From: Brevundimonas sp. LM2
Lineage (GTDB): Bacteria > Pseudomonadota > Alphaproteobacteria > Caulobacterales > Caulobacteraceae
Length of the DNA stretch: 64,000 nt
Assembly: GCF_002002865.1 (NCBI RefSeq)
Contig: NZ_CP019508.1
Coordinates: 682,001-746,000 of the forward strand
Direction of reading: 5' to 3'
In this document: positions 1 to 7,754 of the stretch, one piece after another
Position numbering within the stretch: the stretch's first letter is position 1
How the letters are laid out: each line of letters begins with the position of its first letter
Position numbers and translations under genes: made by a program
Notes under the pieces: model-generated
Databases searched by the model: none
The model's input: only the letters and a program-made list of their open reading frames with translations
What the model was told of the DNA's origin: nothing

Positions 1-270
1 GAGCTGGTCCAGACCTGGCGGCCGCGCCTGACCCAGGCCATCCGTGGCTTCGGGTTCGAGGTCCTGCCTTCGGCCGGCAACTTCATCCTGGTGCTGTTCA
101 AGGACCCCAAACGCACCGCGGCCGCCGCCAATGACTATCTGAATTCCAAGGGAATCATCGTCCGCGCCGTGGGCGGCTACGGCATCCCCGACGGCCTGCG
201 CATCACCGTCGGCACCGAGGACCAGAACCGCGCCGTCATCGACGCCCTGAGCGAGTTCGCGGCGACGTAA
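1..270 (+). CDS. hisC: Histidinol-phosphate aminotransferase, C-terminal part
   Basis: Only the last 89 codons are in the window; the gene begins to the left and stops at TAA 268-270. The piece carries the family's C-terminal small-domain signature: a PSAGNFILV strand, a GIIVRAVGGYG segment and an LRITVGT motif holding the substrate-carboxylate-binding arginine. HisC is a PLP enzyme that converts imidazole-acetol phosphate and glutamate to histidinol phosphate in histidine synthesis. It could be another class II aromatic or histidinol-phosphate aminotransferase, because the PLP lysine lies outside the window. Confidence 0.85.
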   Translation, partial: ELVQTWRPRLTQAIRGFGFEVLPSAGNFILVLFKDPKRTAAAANDYLNSKGIIVRAVGGYGIPDGLRITVGTEDQNRAVIDALSEFAAT

Positions 271-324
271 ATCCGGGCGGGCATCGCTGAATACGGAGGG
301 CTGCACGAAACGCTCCCCTGTTGG

Positions 325-340
325 ACACAAGATGTTGAGG
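325..340. promoter_or_regulatory. Possible NrdR-type box upstream of nrdB
   Basis: The 16 bases starting ACACAAGATGTTGAGG, about 105 bp before the nrdB start, resemble one NrdR box (consensus close to ACACWATATWTTGTGT, written loosely). The right half is degenerate and only one box is seen, whereas functional sites are usually paired. Role inferred from position and partial match only. Confidence 0.3.
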
Positions 341-445
341 CTGGGGATCATTAATCATCTACCGGTAGCTTTCTCATCGGTTTTGGGGTTGGATGCCGGT
401 CGAACAGCCTGAGTCCTCCCCGTCGCCTCCAGTCCGGTCATCGCC

Positions 446-1504
446 ATGAACGCCCACGTCACGATCAAGCCCGCCCCCGGCCTGCAACGGCCCGGCCTGC
501 TGACCCCCTCGGCGGCCTACAAGCCGTTCCGCTATCCGTGGGCGTTCGACATGTGGAAGACCCAGCAGCAGGTCCACTGGATGCCGGAAGAGGTGCCGCT
601 GGGCGAGGACTGCAAGGACTGGGCGGCGAACCTGAACGACAAGGAGCGCAACCTGCTGACGCAGATCTTCCGTTTCTTCACCCAGTCGGACATCGAGGTC
701 GCCGACAACTACATGGAAAAATACGGCCGGGTGTTCAAACCGACCGAGGTGAAGATGATGCTCTCATCCTTCGCCAACATGGAGACCATCCACATCGCGG
801 CCTATGCCCTGCTGCTGGAAACCATCGGCATGCCCGAGAGCGAGTTCGGGGCCTTCATGGAATACGAGGCCATGCGGGACAAGCACAACTACATGGGCCA
901 GTTCGGGGTGGACACCGACGCCGACATCGCCCGGACCCTGGCCATGTTCGGTGGCTTCACCGAGGGGCTGCAGCTGTTCGCAAGTTTCGCGATGCTGATG
1001 AATTTCCCGCGCCAGAACAAGATGAAGGGTATGGGCCAGATCGTCAGCTGGTCGGTGCGCGACGAGAGCCTGCACTGCGACGGCATCATCAAACTGTACC
1101 ATGCCTTCAACAAGGAGACGGGCTGCGTCACGCCGTCGGTGGCTGATGACATCGTCGAATGCTGCCGCACCGTGGTGGGTCTGGAAGACAAGTTCATCGA
1201 CCTGGCCTTCGAGGCCGGCGAGGTGAACGGCATGACGCCCGAGGACATCAAGCAATACATCCGCTTCATCGCCGACTGGCGTCTGCGCCAGCTGAAGCTG
1301 CCCGAACTGTACGGCATCAGGGAAAACCCCCTGCCGTGGCTGCAGTCGCTGCTGTCGGGCGTCGAACACGCCAACTTCTTCGAGGCCCGCGCCACCGAAT
1401 ACTCCAAGGCCGCCACCACCGGCGCCTGGCAGGGCCCGGACGGCGTCTGGGGCGAGTTCGACAAGATGATGGCCCGCCGCGACATGAGCATGGTCGCGGG
1501 CTGA
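446..1504 (+). CDS. nrdB: Ribonucleoside-diphosphate reductase subunit beta (class Ia)
   Basis: 352 aa, normal length for an R2 protein. R2 houses the di-iron centre and tyrosyl radical that start reduction of ribonucleoside diphosphates by the alpha subunit in the cytosol. All metal ligands can be placed with E. coli R2 spacing: D82, E113, H116, E173, E207 and H210. The radical tyrosine is Y120, in the NMETIHIAAY segment. ATG 446 follows a 175-bp leader containing a possible NrdR box. The alpha subunit is not next to it in this window. A DUF559 gene with inverted repeats lies just downstream, and the left repeat can fold into a hairpin that may end the transcript. Confidence 0.96.
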   Translation: MNAHVTIKPAPGLQRPGLLTPSAAYKPFRYPWAFDMWKTQQQVHWMPEEVPLGEDCKDWAANLNDKERNLLTQIFRFFTQSDIEVADNYMEKYGRVFKPTEVKMMLSSFANMETIHIAAYALLLETIGMPESEFGAFMEYEAMRDKHNYMGQFGVDTDADIARTLAMFGGFTEGLQLFASFAMLMNFPRQNKMKGMGQIVSWSVRDESLHCDGIIKLYHAFNKETGCVTPSVADDIVECCRTVVGLEDKFIDLAFEAGEVNGMTPEDIKQYIRFIADWRLRQLKLPELYGIRENPLPWLQSLLSGVEHANFFEARATEYSKAATTGAWQGPDGVWGEFDKMMARRDMSMVAG

Positions 1505-1513
1505 GTTTGAGCC

Positions 1514-1590
1514 TCTCCTCCCCGTCGCGTAGCGATGGGGAGGTGGCGCGGCGCGCTTGCGCCGTGACGGAGGGGGCGACCGGGTGTCGG
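1514..1590. repeat. Left copy of 80-bp REP-like inverted repeat
   Basis: This 77-bp block is an inverted copy of 1958-2037. Shared blocks include CTCCTCCCCGT, ATGGGGAGGTGGCGCGG and GTGACGGAGGGGGCGACCGG. Each copy contains its own hairpin (CCTCCCC / GGGGAGG). The pair encloses the DUF559 gene like terminal inverted repeats. No short target duplication was recognised outside the arms. Confidence 0.85.
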
Positions 1591-1604
1591 AAGCAGGCCC
1601 CTCA

Positions 1605-1964
1605 TCACCCCCGCAACCTCGCCTCCGCCTCCCGCCATATGAACTCCAGCACCCCATCCAACTCGTCCTTCACCGCCCGGGCGGTAATTCGAATGACGCG
1701 GATCGCCCTGCCGCCCAGCCAGACCGTTCGTCTTTCGTCGTGGGCGGCCCGCTCGTCGGTCGCGTGCGACGCCCCGTCCACCTCCACGGCCAGCTTCGCC
1801 GCCGCGCAGTAGAAGTCGAGGATATAGGGTCCGATCGGATGCTGTTTGCGAAAGCCCAGGCCCCCCAGTCTGTTGCCCTTGAGGCGGATCCACAGCCTGG
1901 CCTCGGGCGGGGTGAGCCTGCGCCTGAAACTGCGCGCGCGTTCGTAGCTTTTCCCGTCCGCCAC
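1605..1964 (-). CDS. DUF559 domain (Vsr/PD-(D/E)XK-fold) protein
   Basis: 119 aa, all DUF559. The family belongs to the very-short-patch-repair endonuclease superfamily; its biological function is not established. Candidate catalytic residues are D50 in the ILDFYC strand, E61-x-D63 in AVEVDG, and H67. The start is GTG 1964, which lies inside the right repeat arm, so the first codons are repeat-encoded. The stop lies about 15 bp before the left arm. The reading frame therefore fills the space between the arms almost exactly, which suggests that gene and repeats move or amplify together. A related domain is fused to RecQ at 62.1-62.5 kb; by eye the two are about 45% identical. Confidence 0.85.
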   Translation of the reverse strand: MADGKSYERARSFRRRLTPPEARLWIRLKGNRLGGLGFRKQHPIGPYILDFYCAAAKLAVEVDGASHATDERAAHDERRTVWLGGRAIRVIRITARAVKDELDGVLEFIWREAEARLRG

Positions 1965-2037
1965 CCGGTCGCCCCCTCCGTCACGGCCCTGAAGGAGGGC
2001 CGCGCCACCTCCCCATTCCTTCGGAACGGGGAGGAGA
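1958..2037. repeat. Right copy of 80-bp REP-like inverted repeat
   Basis: Reverse complement of 1514-1590 with a few mismatches, concentrated in the loop of the CCTCCCC/GGGGAGG hairpin. It contains the GTG start codon of the DUF559 gene (1962-1964) and ends 44 bp before the start of the next gene, so it may also shape that gene's leader. Confidence 0.85.
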
Positions 2038-2080
2038 AGCTTAACATTTGTTCCGAGTTTGTTCCAGGGGACTCCCTGAC

Positions 2081-3097
2081 ATGACCAACGTCGCCCTCGT
2101 CGGCTTCGGCTTCGCCGGCCAGACCTTCCATGCGCCGCTGATCGCGGCCTGCGCCGATCTGAGGCTGCACACGGTGGTGACCTCGCAGCCTCAGCGGCTC
2201 GCCGACGCCTGGCCCGAGGCCCGGGCCGTGCCCGACCTCGAGACCGCGCTCGCCGATCCGGCGATTGATCTCGTCGTCCTCGCCACCCCCGATCCCCTCC
2301 ACGCCGCCCAGGCCGAACAGGCGCTGAACGCGGGCAAGGCGGTGGTGGTCGACAAGCCCTTCGCCCTGACCCTGGCCGACGCCCGTCGCGTCGTCGATCT
2401 GGCGACGGACAAGGGCCTGCTGCTGTCGGTGTTCCACAACCGCCGCTGGGACGCAGACTTCCTCGCCGTCCAGGCCGAGATCGCCTCGGGGCGGCTGGGT
2501 CGGGTCGTGACGTTCGAAAGCCGGTTCGACCGTTTCCGCCCCCAGGTCCGCGACCGCTGGCGCGAGGCCGAGGGGGCCGGGGTCTGGTTCGACCTGGGGC
2601 CGCATTTGATCGACCAGGCCCTGATCCTGTTCGGCCGGCCGCTGGGCGTCACCCTTGATCTGGCCATTCAGCGCGACGGCGGCCGCAGCCCCGACTGGGC
2701 CCATGCCGTGCTGCGCTATGAGGACGTCCGCGTGGTCCTCAACGCGGCCATGACGGTCGCGGCCTCCGACGTCCGGTTCGCGGTCCACGGGACCCGAGCC
2801 AGCCTGATGTCTTCGGGCCTCGACCCGCAGGAGGACCAGCTGAAGGCCGGGATGCCGGTCGGCGCGCCCGGCTGGGGCGTCGATCCCTCGCCCTTGATCC
2901 GGGTCGAGGGCGACACCGGAGCCCGCATCGCCCTCGACGGCCCGGCCGGCGACTATCCAGCCTTCTATGCCGGCATCGCGGCGGCCCTGCGCGGCGAGGG
3001 GCCCAATCCGGTCCCGCCCGAACAGGCCCTGACCGTGATGGAGGTGATCGAGGCGGGTTTGGCCAGCGCGGCCCAGCGCCGCGAATTCCTGCTCTGA
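2081..3097 (+). CDS. Gfo/Idh/MocA-family oxidoreductase
   Basis: 338 aa from ATG 2081, preceded by the purine-rich CAGGGGA; an upstream in-frame ATG at 2048 lies before the conserved Rossmann start and is less likely. The N-terminus is a dinucleotide-binding fold (VALVGFGFAGQTFHAPL). The family's DKPFALT motif, with its catalytic lysine, sits near residue 95, followed by the alpha/beta substrate domain with an HNRRWD motif. It resembles YdgJ/YhhX-type NAD(P)-dependent sugar or inositol-like dehydrogenases; the substrate cannot be told from sequence. The DUF559/repeat unit is just upstream, and a SnoaL-type gene converges from downstream. Confidence 0.9.
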   Translation: MTNVALVGFGFAGQTFHAPLIAACADLRLHTVVTSQPQRLADAWPEARAVPDLETALADPAIDLVVLATPDPLHAAQAEQALNAGKAVVVDKPFALTLADARRVVDLATDKGLLLSVFHNRRWDADFLAVQAEIASGRLGRVVTFESRFDRFRPQVRDRWREAEGAGVWFDLGPHLIDQALILFGRPLGVTLDLAIQRDGGRSPDWAHAVLRYEDVRVVLNAAMTVAASDVRFAVHGTRASLMSSGLDPQEDQLKAGMPVGAPGWGVDPSPLIRVEGDTGARIALDGPAGDYPAFYAGIAAALRGEGPNPVPPEQALTVMEVIEAGLASAAQRREFLL

Positions 3098-3104
3098 CGA
3101 GGGG

Positions 3105-3518
3105 TCAGGCCGGGGCGACACCCAGCTGTTTCAGGATACCGAGCTCGTCGGAGCTGCCCCAGCGTTCGACCATCTTGCCGTCCTCGAACCGGCCGATCTG
3201 CATGCCGCGCACCTTGATCGGCTTGCCGGTCGCGGCCAGCCCGTTGAAATCGCCGTCGTGGGTCCCGGTGATCTCATAGGCGAAGGCGACTTGATCGCCG
3301 TCGGCCACCAGGGTCTGGGGCTCGACCTTCAGATCGGGGAAGGCCGTACGCATCCCGGTGAAGAAGGTCTTGAACCCCTCCGGGCCCCGCCCCTGATCGG
3401 GTGCCGGGTCGTTGTCGACACAACCCTCGGCCACGACCTCGGGGAAGGCGTCGAGATCACCGGTGTTGACGATCTCGCCAAAGCGCTTGGTCGCCGCGAT
3501 GTTGGGGCTGTCGGTCAT
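3105..3518 (-). CDS. Ester cyclase / SnoaL-like polyketide cyclase family protein
   Basis: 137 aa, a single NTF2/SnoaL-like fold. The pattern NIAATKRFGEIVNTGD near the start, then FKTFFTGMRTAFPDL and GTHDGDFNGLAATGK, is typical of ester cyclases. Members bind small hydrophobic substrates or act as steroid-isomerase-like enzymes; this one's substrate is unknown. ATG 3518 was chosen because GGAGA lies 9 nt upstream; longer in-frame starts add non-conserved sequence. It converges on the oxidoreductase with an 8-bp gap. Confidence 0.85.
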   Translation of the reverse strand: MTDSPNIAATKRFGEIVNTGDLDAFPEVVAEGCVDNDPAPDQGRGPEGFKTFFTGMRTAFPDLKVEPQTLVADGDQVAFAYEITGTHDGDFNGLAATGKPIKVRGMQIGRFEDGKMVERWGSSDELGILKQLGVAPA

Positions 3519-3583
3519 CGGCTGTCTCCGGTCGTCATGAGTGACGTCAACCCCCCGGGTGTCGGATCGTTCACCGATCGGCA

Positions 3584-4354
3584 TCAGATCCCTGCGTACC
3601 ATTCATAGCCGCGGTCTTCCCAGTAGCCGCCCTTGCCGCCCTGGATGGCGTCGAAGCTTTCCACCGCCTCGATCCGGCGGATGTATTTGGCGTGTTTGTA
3701 GCCCAACTGCCGCTCGACCCTGAGCCGCAGCGGGGCCCCGTGCGGCACCGGCAGGGTCTCGCCGTTCATGGCGTAGGCCAGGATGGTCTGGGGGTGGCGG
3801 GCATCGATCAGGTCGATGCTCTCGTAATAGCGTGGCCCGTCCTCGGTCTGGGTCAGGGCGTCGAAACAGTGGAAGACGATGTATCTGGCCTCGGGCTTGA
3901 GGCCGGCCTCGTCCAACAGGCTCTCCAGCCGCACCCCGGTCCACTGGCCGATGGCGGTCCAGCCCTCGACGCAGTCGTGCTTGGTGATCTGGGTCCGACT
4001 GGGGCGTTCCCGCAGCTCGGCCAGCGACAGGCTCAGCGGCCGCTCGACCAGGCCACCGATCTCCAGCCGATAGTCGGCGAAGCCGCCGTCGCGCAGAGCG
4101 ACATAGGCGGCCGCCGCCGGGGAGATGGAGCCGTTGGGCTTGAAGTCGGGGCTGATCTCGCTGACCGAATATTCCGGGGCCAGGGCCTCGCGGGGGATCA
4201 GCAGCCGCTGGGTGCGCCGCGTCAGGGCCTCGGCCGAGACCTTCAGCCGCTCGCTGAACGAGACGCCGCGCTCGCAGGCGGCCAGGGCCAGCACGCCGAC
4301 GCCGGCCAGGGCCCGCCCCAGCCAGGTCCGCCGGTTCAGTCCAGAGACGCTCAT
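3584..4354 (-). CDS. Molybdopterin-dependent oxidoreductase (sulfite oxidase / MsrP-like)
   Basis: 256 aa. The N-terminus has a Tat-type signal (NRRTWLGRALAG followed by a hydrophobic stretch) with an AAC junction near C27 that could be a lipobox, so the protein is exported folded. The rest is a sulfite-oxidase-type molybdopterin domain, with the Mo-ligand cysteine at C128 in the KHDCVEGW motif. MsrP (YedY) repairs oxidised methionine in periplasmic proteins, but this protein is shorter than E. coli MsrP and its partner is a cytochrome b561-type protein rather than MsrQ, so the substrate is open. It shares an ATGA overlap with the upstream cytochrome gene, implying coupled translation. Confidence 0.87.
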   Translation of the reverse strand: MSVSGLNRRTWLGRALAGVGVLALAACERGVSFSERLKVSAEALTRRTQRLLIPREALAPEYSVSEISPDFKPNGSISPAAAAYVALRDGGFADYRLEIGGLVERPLSLSLAELRERPSRTQITKHDCVEGWTAIGQWTGVRLESLLDEAGLKPEARYIVFHCFDALTQTEDGPRYYESIDLIDARHPQTILAYAMNGETLPVPHGAPLRLRVERQLGYKHAKYIRRIEAVESFDAIQGGKGGYWEDRGYEWYAGI

Positions 4355-5136
4355 TTCGGCTCTCCCTCATGCGGGGTGGACGGCTCCAGGACGAACCAGC
4401 CGGTGATCATCGCTCGCATGTTGTTGAACAGCCCCGTCCAGACCACCAGGAAGACGTGGATGAGGATGAAGCCCACGATCAGACCGGCCGAGATGAAATG
4501 CAGCGTCCGCGCCGACTGCCGTCCACCCATCAGTTCCAGCAGGACTCCGCCCACCGCGTTGAAGCCCGGCGACATCGACAGGCCGGTGATCAGCATCATC
4601 GGCAGGACGAACAGGATGATCGCCACATAGGTCAGCTTCTGGATGACGTTGTAGGTCCGGGCCTTCTCGTCCTTGGGGAAGTGGAAACGGGCGTGTTCCT
4701 TCACCGAGTCCCAGGTGCCGCGGAGCTCGGCGCCCGTCGGCCACAGCCGTCGCCCGAAACGCCGGCTGGCGAACCCGTAGGCCAGATAGATCAGGCCGTT
4801 GATGACGAAGACCCAGGCGAAGAAGAAATGCCAGTGCCGCGCCTCGGCCAGATTGCGTCCCTGGGGGATCAGCAGCCAGTTCGGGATCGTTCCGATGCTC
4901 AACCACGGATCGGCGAAGGTCGACCGCACGCCCCAGTACAGATGCGGATGCGCCAGCAGGATGTTGGCCCCGCTCATCAGCAGGATCACGATAGCGGCGA
5001 CATTGACCCAGTGGGTGAGCCGGACCACCGCGGGGTGACGCCAGGTGTCGAGGCGCCCTCCGGGCAGGGGGCGGTCGGCAGGGTCCGGCGCAGAGCGGCG
5101 CTCGGCGGGATGTCCGTCCAGCGTTCCTTCGGTCAT
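4351..5136 (-). CDS. Cytochrome b561/b-type membrane subunit (cytochrome b/b6 domain)
   Basis: 261 aa from ATG 5136, with GGGAGGGG just upstream. It has four to five predicted membrane helices with histidines suited to bis-haem b binding: H57 in VRLTHWVNV, the HWHFFFAWV segment and HFISAGLIVGFILIH. This is the Ni/Fe-hydrogenase-type cytochrome b561 fold. It probably feeds electrons from quinol to the Tat-exported molybdoenzyme encoded immediately downstream, with which it overlaps by 4 nt. The long hydrophilic N-terminus (about 45 aa) is unusual but in frame and preceded by a good ribosome-binding site. Confidence 0.88.
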   Translation of the reverse strand: MTEGTLDGHPAERRSAPDPADRPLPGGRLDTWRHPAVVRLTHWVNVAAIVILLMSGANILLAHPHLYWGVRSTFADPWLSIGTIPNWLLIPQGRNLAEARHWHFFFAWVFVINGLIYLAYGFASRRFGRRLWPTGAELRGTWDSVKEHARFHFPKDEKARTYNVIQKLTYVAIILFVLPMMLITGLSMSPGFNAVGGVLLELMGGRQSARTLHFISAGLIVGFILIHVFLVVWTGLFNNMRAMITGWFVLEPSTPHEGEPK

Positions 5137-5246
5137 CGACCCCTCCCTCGGCGCGCGCGACGGTCTCACAGGACCGGCCATTCGGCAAACCGCTTGCGTC
5201 CGCTTACGCGGTCGGCGGCCGCGGCGTTACATCCTCAGGACCGACT

Positions 5247-5696
5247 TCAGCGCGGACAGCGACTGCGATCGCCCGCCCGACAGGCCAGAAGGTCGGCGGC
5301 ATAGCGGCCGCGGGCCTCCTCGGCGCGATCTTTCGCGACCTCCCACTCCCGCGCGGCCTCTTCATAGGCCAGCCGGTCCCGTGTGGCCTGGTCGACGACG
5401 ACCTGGTAGCGGGCGCGTTCCTGTTCATAGGCCTCGAGGTCCGCACGATCCTGGTTTTCGGCCAGCTGGTTGCGCGCGACGATCTCATCGTTCAGGGCGC
5501 GGGTGACGCGCGCCTCGGCCGCATCCGGCGCGGCGCTCGCGACCCGGGGCTCAACGCCTTCGTCGCCGACCGTGGCCGCCGGGGGCAACAGCCGGGCGAC
5601 CGGGTCCGGGGTCTGGAGATCGGTCGTCTGCGCCAGGCTGGCCATGGGCCACAGCAGAGCCAGCGCCAGGATCGTCGCCTTGAAGGGATGCGTCAT
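5247..5696 (-). CDS. Secreted protein with charged coiled-coil region, unknown function
   Basis: 149 aa from ATG 5696, with GGGAGA upstream. It starts with a clear Sec signal peptide (KATILALALLWPMASLAQ, cleavage after about residue 23). The mature part is alanine-, glutamate- and arginine-rich and likely forms one long helix or coiled coil. Two cysteines near the C-terminus (LLACRAGDRSRC) could form a disulfide in the periplasm. No domain recognised. Stands alone. Confidence 0.75.
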   Translation of the reverse strand: MTHPFKATILALALLWPMASLAQTTDLQTPDPVARLLPPAATVGDEGVEPRVASAAPDAAEARVTRALNDEIVARNQLAENQDRADLEAYEQERARYQVVVDQATRDRLAYEEAAREWEVAKDRAEEARGRYAADLLACRAGDRSRCPR

Positions 5697-5841
5697 CCTC
5701 GTCTCCCGCTGAACCCGCCTGATCGAACACTCCGACCTCCGGACCCTATCAAGCCCCGGGGTCCTCGACCATCGCCGTTCTGACCGCGCCGGCGTCGCCG
5801 GTGGCTTGTGCCGCCGGCATCTTGCCGTAAGGATAGGAGCC

Positions 5842-6105
5842 ATGATGCTGTCCACGACATCGGGATCCTTTCCCATCCCCGCCTCTGTGGCGAGCAAGCT
5901 GCCGCAGGTGCCGCCGATTCCGAGCCCGGGCTCGCCCGATTATGCGGCCCAGGCCAAAAGCTTTAACGAATGGCTGGACGAGTCTCCGGCCCACACCATC
6001 GACTTCGAGCGCTTGCGGCGCTGGCATCTGGTCCAAGACGAACTGGCGGCCAAGGCCGTGGCGGACGGCCAGGACTATCTCGTCACCGACGACGGCCTGG
6101 AGTGA
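5842..6105 (+). CDS. Hypothetical protein, 87 aa
   Basis: The start at ATG 5842 follows GGATAGGAG. The first 35 residues are rich in proline and serine (VPPIPSPGSPDYA); the rest is helical and charged, ending in a DYLVTDDGLE tail. No signal peptide or known motif. It is the last chromosomal gene before the tRNA-Arg attachment repeat 143 bp downstream. Confidence 0.65.
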   Translation: MMLSTTSGSFPIPASVASKLPQVPPIPSPGSPDYAAQAKSFNEWLDESPAHTIDFERLRRWHLVQDELAAKAVADGQDYLVTDDGLE

Positions 6106-6247
6106 CTGACGCCCACCCGTGACGCTGCGTCGATCCTGGGCCGCCCGTGGCCGGGGAGGGGACACGGCCTCCATGGGAACCGAGGCGCAGACGCAGCCCG
6201 GATCCGATGGGCCTGAGGGTCCGCGCCGGCTGAGTCTGGAAGGGACG

Positions 6248-6295
6248 TGGCGCACCCGAGAGGATTCGAACCTCTGACCCCTGCCTTCGGAGGGC
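6248..6295 (-). repeat. attL: 48-bp direct repeat of the tRNA-Arg 3' half
   Basis: Identical for 48 bases to 25874-25921, running from the CCA end through the T arm and variable region to the 3' side of the anticodon stem. The match stops at the anticodon-loop side (AGGGC then GTTTA versus AGTAC). This is the classic footprint of tyrosine-integrase recombination into a tRNA gene. Confidence 0.93.
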
Positions 6296-6413
6296 GTTTA
6301 GGCCGGGCCCGCCGTCACAGGCTTTCCGGGCTGTAACCCAGTCGTGGCGGCGTTTTGGCCTTCCGTCTCGTGCGCCAGTGTTCTACTCTTGTTCATGGGT
6401 GTCACCTTCGCGG

Positions 6414-6433
6414 TGATGACCATGTGATGACCA
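6414..6433. repeat. Candidate integrase arm site, left copy
   Basis: The 20-base sequence TGATGACCATGTGATGACCA contains the motif TGATGACCA twice. It recurs with one mismatch at 25808-25827, the other end of the element in the same orientation. Integrase arm-type sites are short repeats inside attL and attR, so this is a reasonable guess; it could also be an operator for the flanking genes. Confidence 0.5.
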
Positions 6434-6467
6434 CGGGCTCTCCGGACGGTCGGCATAGGAGGGCGGA

Positions 6468-7754
6468 ATGGCAGACGAGATCGGACGGTCGGCGCGGATT
6501 ACCAAGCGGGTCGTGGATGCTGCGAAGCCCCAGGCCGACCGCTTCACCGTCTGGGATAGTGAGATGAAAGGGTTCGGGCTCCGCGTCTCGCCGCAGGGCA
6601 CGAAGACCTATGTCGCCCGGTACCGCGTCGGCGGCGGCCGGACCGGGACGCTTCGCCAGCTGGTCATCGGCCGGCATGGGGTGATCACCGCCGACGAGGC
6701 CCGCGACGAAGCCCGGAAAGCTTTGGCTTCGGCGACGAAGGGGGCAGACCCCCAGGCCGACCGCGCCAAGGTGCGGGCCGATATCACTGTGTCTGATCTC
6801 TGCGACCTGTACTTGAAGCAGGGGGTCGCGATGAAAAAGCCCTCGACCATTGCCACGGACAAGGGGCGCATAGAGCGCCACATCAAACCCATCCTGGGCA
6901 GCAAACGGGTCAATGCCGTCACTCTCGCCGACGTCGAGCGCTGGATGCAGGACGTCGCGACCGGCCGGACAGCGTCGAAGGTGAAACCCTCGCTGGCTCA
7001 GGTGAAGGCCGGCCAGGCCCCCAAGGACGCCGAGCGCCGCCGTCTGAAAGACCCCATGGCGAAGGGCGGCAAGGGCACGGCCACGCGGACGGCCGGGCTC
7101 CTGGGCGGCATCTTCGAGTTCGCGATCAAACAGAAGATCCGGCCCGACAACCCGGTGCGCGGCCTTCAACGATATCGCGACAGGAAGATGGAGCGCTTCC
7201 TTTCGCCGACCGAGCTTGCTGCGCTGGGCGAGGCCATGGCCGCGTCAGACGCTGCCGGCGGGAATCAGTCGGCCACCAGGATCCTGCGCCTCCTGGCCCT
7301 TACCGGCGCACGTCGCGGCGAGATCGAGCAGCTGAAATGGTCTGAGGTCGACGCCGATTTCGGCTGCCTTCGCCTGGAGGACAGCAAGACCGGCCAGAAA
7401 ATCGTCCCGATCGGCCGAGTGGCTTTGGAGGTGATCGAGGCCGCGAGGAAGGTGAAGGGCAGCCCCTATGTCTTCCCATCCGCCACAGACCTGCTGAAGC
7501 CGTTCGGCCAGCTTCAGAAGACCTGGCGCATCGTGCGGAAGACCGCGGATCTTGATGACTTGCGAATCCATGATCTGCGGCATTCTTTCGCCAGCAGCGG
7601 GGTCGCCTCCGGACAGGGGCTGGTCGTGCTGGGCAAGCTCCTAGGCCACGCCGACGTCAAGACGACCGCCCGCTATGCGCACCTTGCCGACGATCCGGTG
7701 CGAGCGGCAGCGGATAGCATTTCAGCGCACATTGCAAAGGCCCTGGAGCAATGA
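6468..7754 (+). CDS. int: Tyrosine-type site-specific integrase
   Basis: 428 aa, the usual size of P4-type integrases. Order: N-terminal arm-DNA-binding domain (about 1-95), core-binding SAM-like domain (about 100-200, with a lysine-rich insert near 170-205), C-terminal catalytic domain. Catalytic residues visible: R282 (TGARRGE), H368 and R371 (HDLRH), H394 (LLGHAD) and the nucleophile Y403 (TTARYAHL). The start follows AGGAGGGCGG. It lies 172 bp from attL and should integrate and excise the element at tRNA-Arg. Its stop overlaps the next start (ATGA), so the downstream gene is probably co-expressed. Confidence 0.96.
   Translation: MADEIGRSARITKRVVDAAKPQADRFTVWDSEMKGFGLRVSPQGTKTYVARYRVGGGRTGTLRQLVIGRHGVITADEARDEARKALASATKGADPQADRAKVRADITVSDLCDLYLKQGVAMKKPSTIATDKGRIERHIKPILGSKRVNAVTLADVERWMQDVATGRTASKVKPSLAQVKAGQAPKDAERRRLKDPMAKGGKGTATRTAGLLGGIFEFAIKQKIRPDNPVRGLQRYRDRKMERFLSPTELAALGEAMAASDAAGGNQSATRILRLLALTGARRGEIEQLKWSEVDADFGCLRLEDSKTGQKIVPIGRVALEVIEAARKVKGSPYVFPSATDLLKPFGQLQKTWRIVRKTADLDDLRIHDLRHSFASSGVASGQGLVVLGKLLGHADVKTTARYAHLADDPVRAAADSISAHIAKALEQ

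Larger units (their letters stand above)
6106..6467. other. Intergenic region holding the left attachment site
   Basis: No supported gene. It contains the 48-bp tRNA-Arg end (6248-6295), a tandem TGATGACCA motif at 6414-6433 and the ribosome-binding site AGGAGG of the integrase. Only the 3' half of a tRNA is present, so it cannot make a tRNA. Confidence 0.8.

Noticed and set aside
764..1657. Long minus-strand ORF antisense to nrdB
   Set aside because: It mirrors nrdB codons and has composition typical of high-GC antisense frames; nrdB carries every catalytic residue.
1670..3121. 483-aa minus-strand ORF opposite the Gfo/Idh gene
   Set aside because: Arg/Gly/Asp-rich antisense frame with no domain; the plus-strand gene has full motifs.
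6248..6295. A second tRNA-Arg gene at the left of the element
   Set aside because: Only the 3' half matches; the 5' half (acceptor and D arm) is missing, so it is an attachment-site remnant.
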